Assembly (NCBI GenBank): GCA_023392115.1
Contig: JAEVZT010000573.1
Location: forward strand, 1-7,005
Direction: 5' to 3'
Length of the DNA: 7,005 nt
Source of the DNA: Chloroflexota bacterium
GTDB lineage: Bacteria > Chloroflexota > Anaerolineae > Aggregatilineales > Phototrophicaceae
In this document: piece after piece, positions 6,031-7,005 of the stretch
Numbering within the stretch: the stretch's first letter is position 1
Layout of the letters: every line of letters starts with the position of its first letter
Translations under genes and position numbers: made by a program
The notes under the pieces: model-generated
What the model was told of the DNA's origin: nothing
Seen by the model: only the letters and a program-made list of their open reading frames with translations
The model's database searches: none

Positions 6031-6780
6031 ATGCAAGACCAGATCGCAGCGATCGCTCAGTTGATCGCCGAGTCCCGCTCGATGATCGCCTTTACGGGGG
6101 CAGGTATCAGCACACCGTCAGGCATTCCCGATTTCCGCAGCCCGGACTCCGGTCTGTGGAAAGACTGCGATCCCCTGACCGTTGCCAGCATCTACGGTTT
6201 TCGCCAAAATCCGCAAGCCTTCTACGACTGGGTGCAGCCGCTCGCGCGCTTGACGATGAACGCGCAGCCGAACCCGCCGCATCTGGCACTGGCGCGGCTC
6301 GAAGCTGTCGGTAAGCTCAAATGTATTATCACGCAGAACATCGACACCCTGCATACGCGCGCGGGTAACAAACTGGTCTATGAGCTTCACGGACATCTCC
6401 GCGAGACGACCTGCACCCACTGTTTCGCCGTGTTTCCGGCTGAACCGTTTATCGAGCGGCTGTTGGAAGATTCGCGCGTCCCGCGCTGTCCCGGCTGTGG
6501 TGGCGTGCTCAAGCCTAATGTGATTCTGTTCGGCGAACAGCTGCCGTACCGCGAAGTCCAATTAGCGAAAGAAGCCGCCCGCCTGACCGACCTGATGATC
6601 GTCATCGGGTCGTCACTTGAAGTTGCGCCTGCCAGCGATTTGCCGCAGTTGGTACTGCGTCATGGCGCCAAGCTGGTGATCATCAACTTGCAGCCGACGT
6701 TTCTCGACTCCCGCGCGACACGTGTCGTCCACGGGAACGCGGCGGAAATCCTGCCTGAAATTGTGTCCCTTCTGGAGTAG
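6031..6780 (+). CDS. cobB: NAD-dependent protein deacylase, Sir2 family
   Basis: Sirtuins remove acyl groups from lysines, using NAD and releasing nicotinamide and O-acetyl-ADP-ribose. This 249-residue cytoplasmic protein has every family motif: GAGIS (23-27), GIPDFR (31-36), TQNID (101-105), catalytic His120 in ELHG, zinc cysteines C128-xx-C131 and C153-xx-C156, GSSLEV (193-198) and IINL (217-220). Its STPSGIPDFR and GSSL variants recall the Thermotoga maritima Sir2. At the place of the YxxR pair that marks desuccinylase/demalonylase sirtuins such as E. coli CobB it has YDWV, so a deacetylase is more likely; the symbol is the generic bacterial one. The ATG at 6031 is preferred because it gives the usual short N-terminus; a GTG at 6022 would add three residues. 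The ribosome site is weak (GTGGG at 6022-6026). It lies 18 bp after the receiver-ATPase gene, probably in one operon. Confidence 0.94.
   Translation: MQDQIAAIAQLIAESRSMIAFTGAGISTPSGIPDFRSPDSGLWKDCDPLTVASIYGFRQNPQAFYDWVQPLARLTMNAQPNPPHLALARLEAVGKLKCIITQNIDTLHTRAGNKLVYELHGHLRETTCTHCFAVFPAEPFIERLLEDSRVPRCPGCGGVLKPNVILFGEQLPYREVQLAKEAARLTDLMIVIGSSLEVAPASDLPQLVLRHGAKLVIINLQPTFLDSRATRVVHGNAAEILPEIVSLLE
6774..6777 (+). promoter_or_regulatory. Ribosome binding site of the GAF gene
   Basis: GGAG lies eight bases before the ATG at 6786 and inside the last codons of the sirtuin gene. This supports the chosen start and suggests coupled translation within the operon. Confidence 0.6.
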
Positions 6781-6785
6781 CCCGC

Positions 6786-7005
6786 ATGACCGTCGCCCGG
6801 TCAGATAATAGCAACGATTCCTCAACTTATCGCCAACTCCTTGCCCGCTACGAGCGCATCATCGAGATCAGCAACCAGCTGAACTCGACGCTCGATCATG
6901 TCGCGCTGCTGCGCCGCATCACCGCTGCGGCGACCGAACTGACCGACACCGAGTCGGCGTCGATCCTGTTGATCGACCCTGTCAGCGGCGAACTCCGTTT
7001 TGAGA
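6786..7005 (+). CDS. GAF-domain signalling protein, 3'-truncated
   Basis: The frame is open from the ATG at 6786 to the window edge (73 residues seen). After a short polar N-terminus, a helix (YRQLLARYERIIEISNQLNSTLD, about 15-37) leads into the start of a GAF domain (LLRRITAAATELTDTESASILLIDPVSGELRF, about 41-72). GAF domains are small-molecule or redox sensor modules. This helix-GAF opening is typical of histidine kinases, cyclic-dinucleotide enzymes and PP2C-type phosphatases, and the output domain lies outside the window, so the activity cannot be named. It starts 5 bp after the sirtuin stop, with GGAG eight bases upstream, so it is very likely the third gene of the operon that begins with the receiver-ATPase. 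Confidence 0.8.
   Translation, partial: MTVARSDNSNDSSTYRQLLARYERIIEISNQLNSTLDHVALLRRITAAATELTDTESASILLIDPVSGELRFE

Noticed and set aside
5206..6036. A 276-codon minus-strand frame opposite the receiver-ATPase
   Set aside because: It is an Arg/Asp-rich shadow of a well-supported gene, with no promoter or domain.

Overview
The window looks like chromosomal DNA of a GC-rich bacterium, most likely a Chloroflexota (Anaerolineae-like) member. This is an inference from gene content: Pro-Thr-rich LysM lipoproteins with long PT linkers, an endonuclease-type MutL, and a receiver domain fused to a CpaE/MinD-like ATPase, a combination common in that phylum. I see no rRNA, tRNA, CRISPR array, insertion sequence or phage gene. 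The coding strands show ordinary, even codon usage, with no sign of recent transfer.

Layout. (1) Positions 1-1793, plus strand: two tandem, related genes for exported LysM proteins. The first is cut by the left edge. The second is a lipoprotein whose ATG directly follows the stop of the first. (2) Positions 1790-4699, minus strand: a soluble PAS histidine kinase followed by mutL. The lipoprotein gene and mutL converge and overlap by 4 bp, so no terminator fits between them. mutL has its own likely promoter in the 60-odd bp gap after the kinase gene, and a GAAC-N4-GTTC palindrome (the LexA-operator core of Firmicutes and Actinobacteria) lies over its predicted transcription start. (3) Positions 4700-4848: a noncoding divergent control region with back-to-back extended -10 promoters, one for the kinase and one for the rightward operon. 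(4) Positions 4849-7005, plus strand: a tightly packed operon of a receiver-ATPase protein, a zinc-type sirtuin deacetylase, and the start of a GAF-domain protein that runs off the right edge.

How the genes may work together. The kinase and the divergent receiver-ATPase are a plausible signalling pair: the receiver has all the phosphorylation residues and the kinase has no receiver of its own. The receiver-ATPase, the sirtuin and the GAF protein are probably co-transcribed, which would place an NAD-dependent deacetylase in the same transcription unit as signalling proteins. mutL is a housekeeping repair gene that appears to be separately regulated. Nothing in the window forms a recognisable defence or mobile system. 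The most unusual points are the possible SOS-type control of mutL, the lysine-less P-loop in the receiver-ATPase, and the paired cysteines inserted in the LysM-like repeats.
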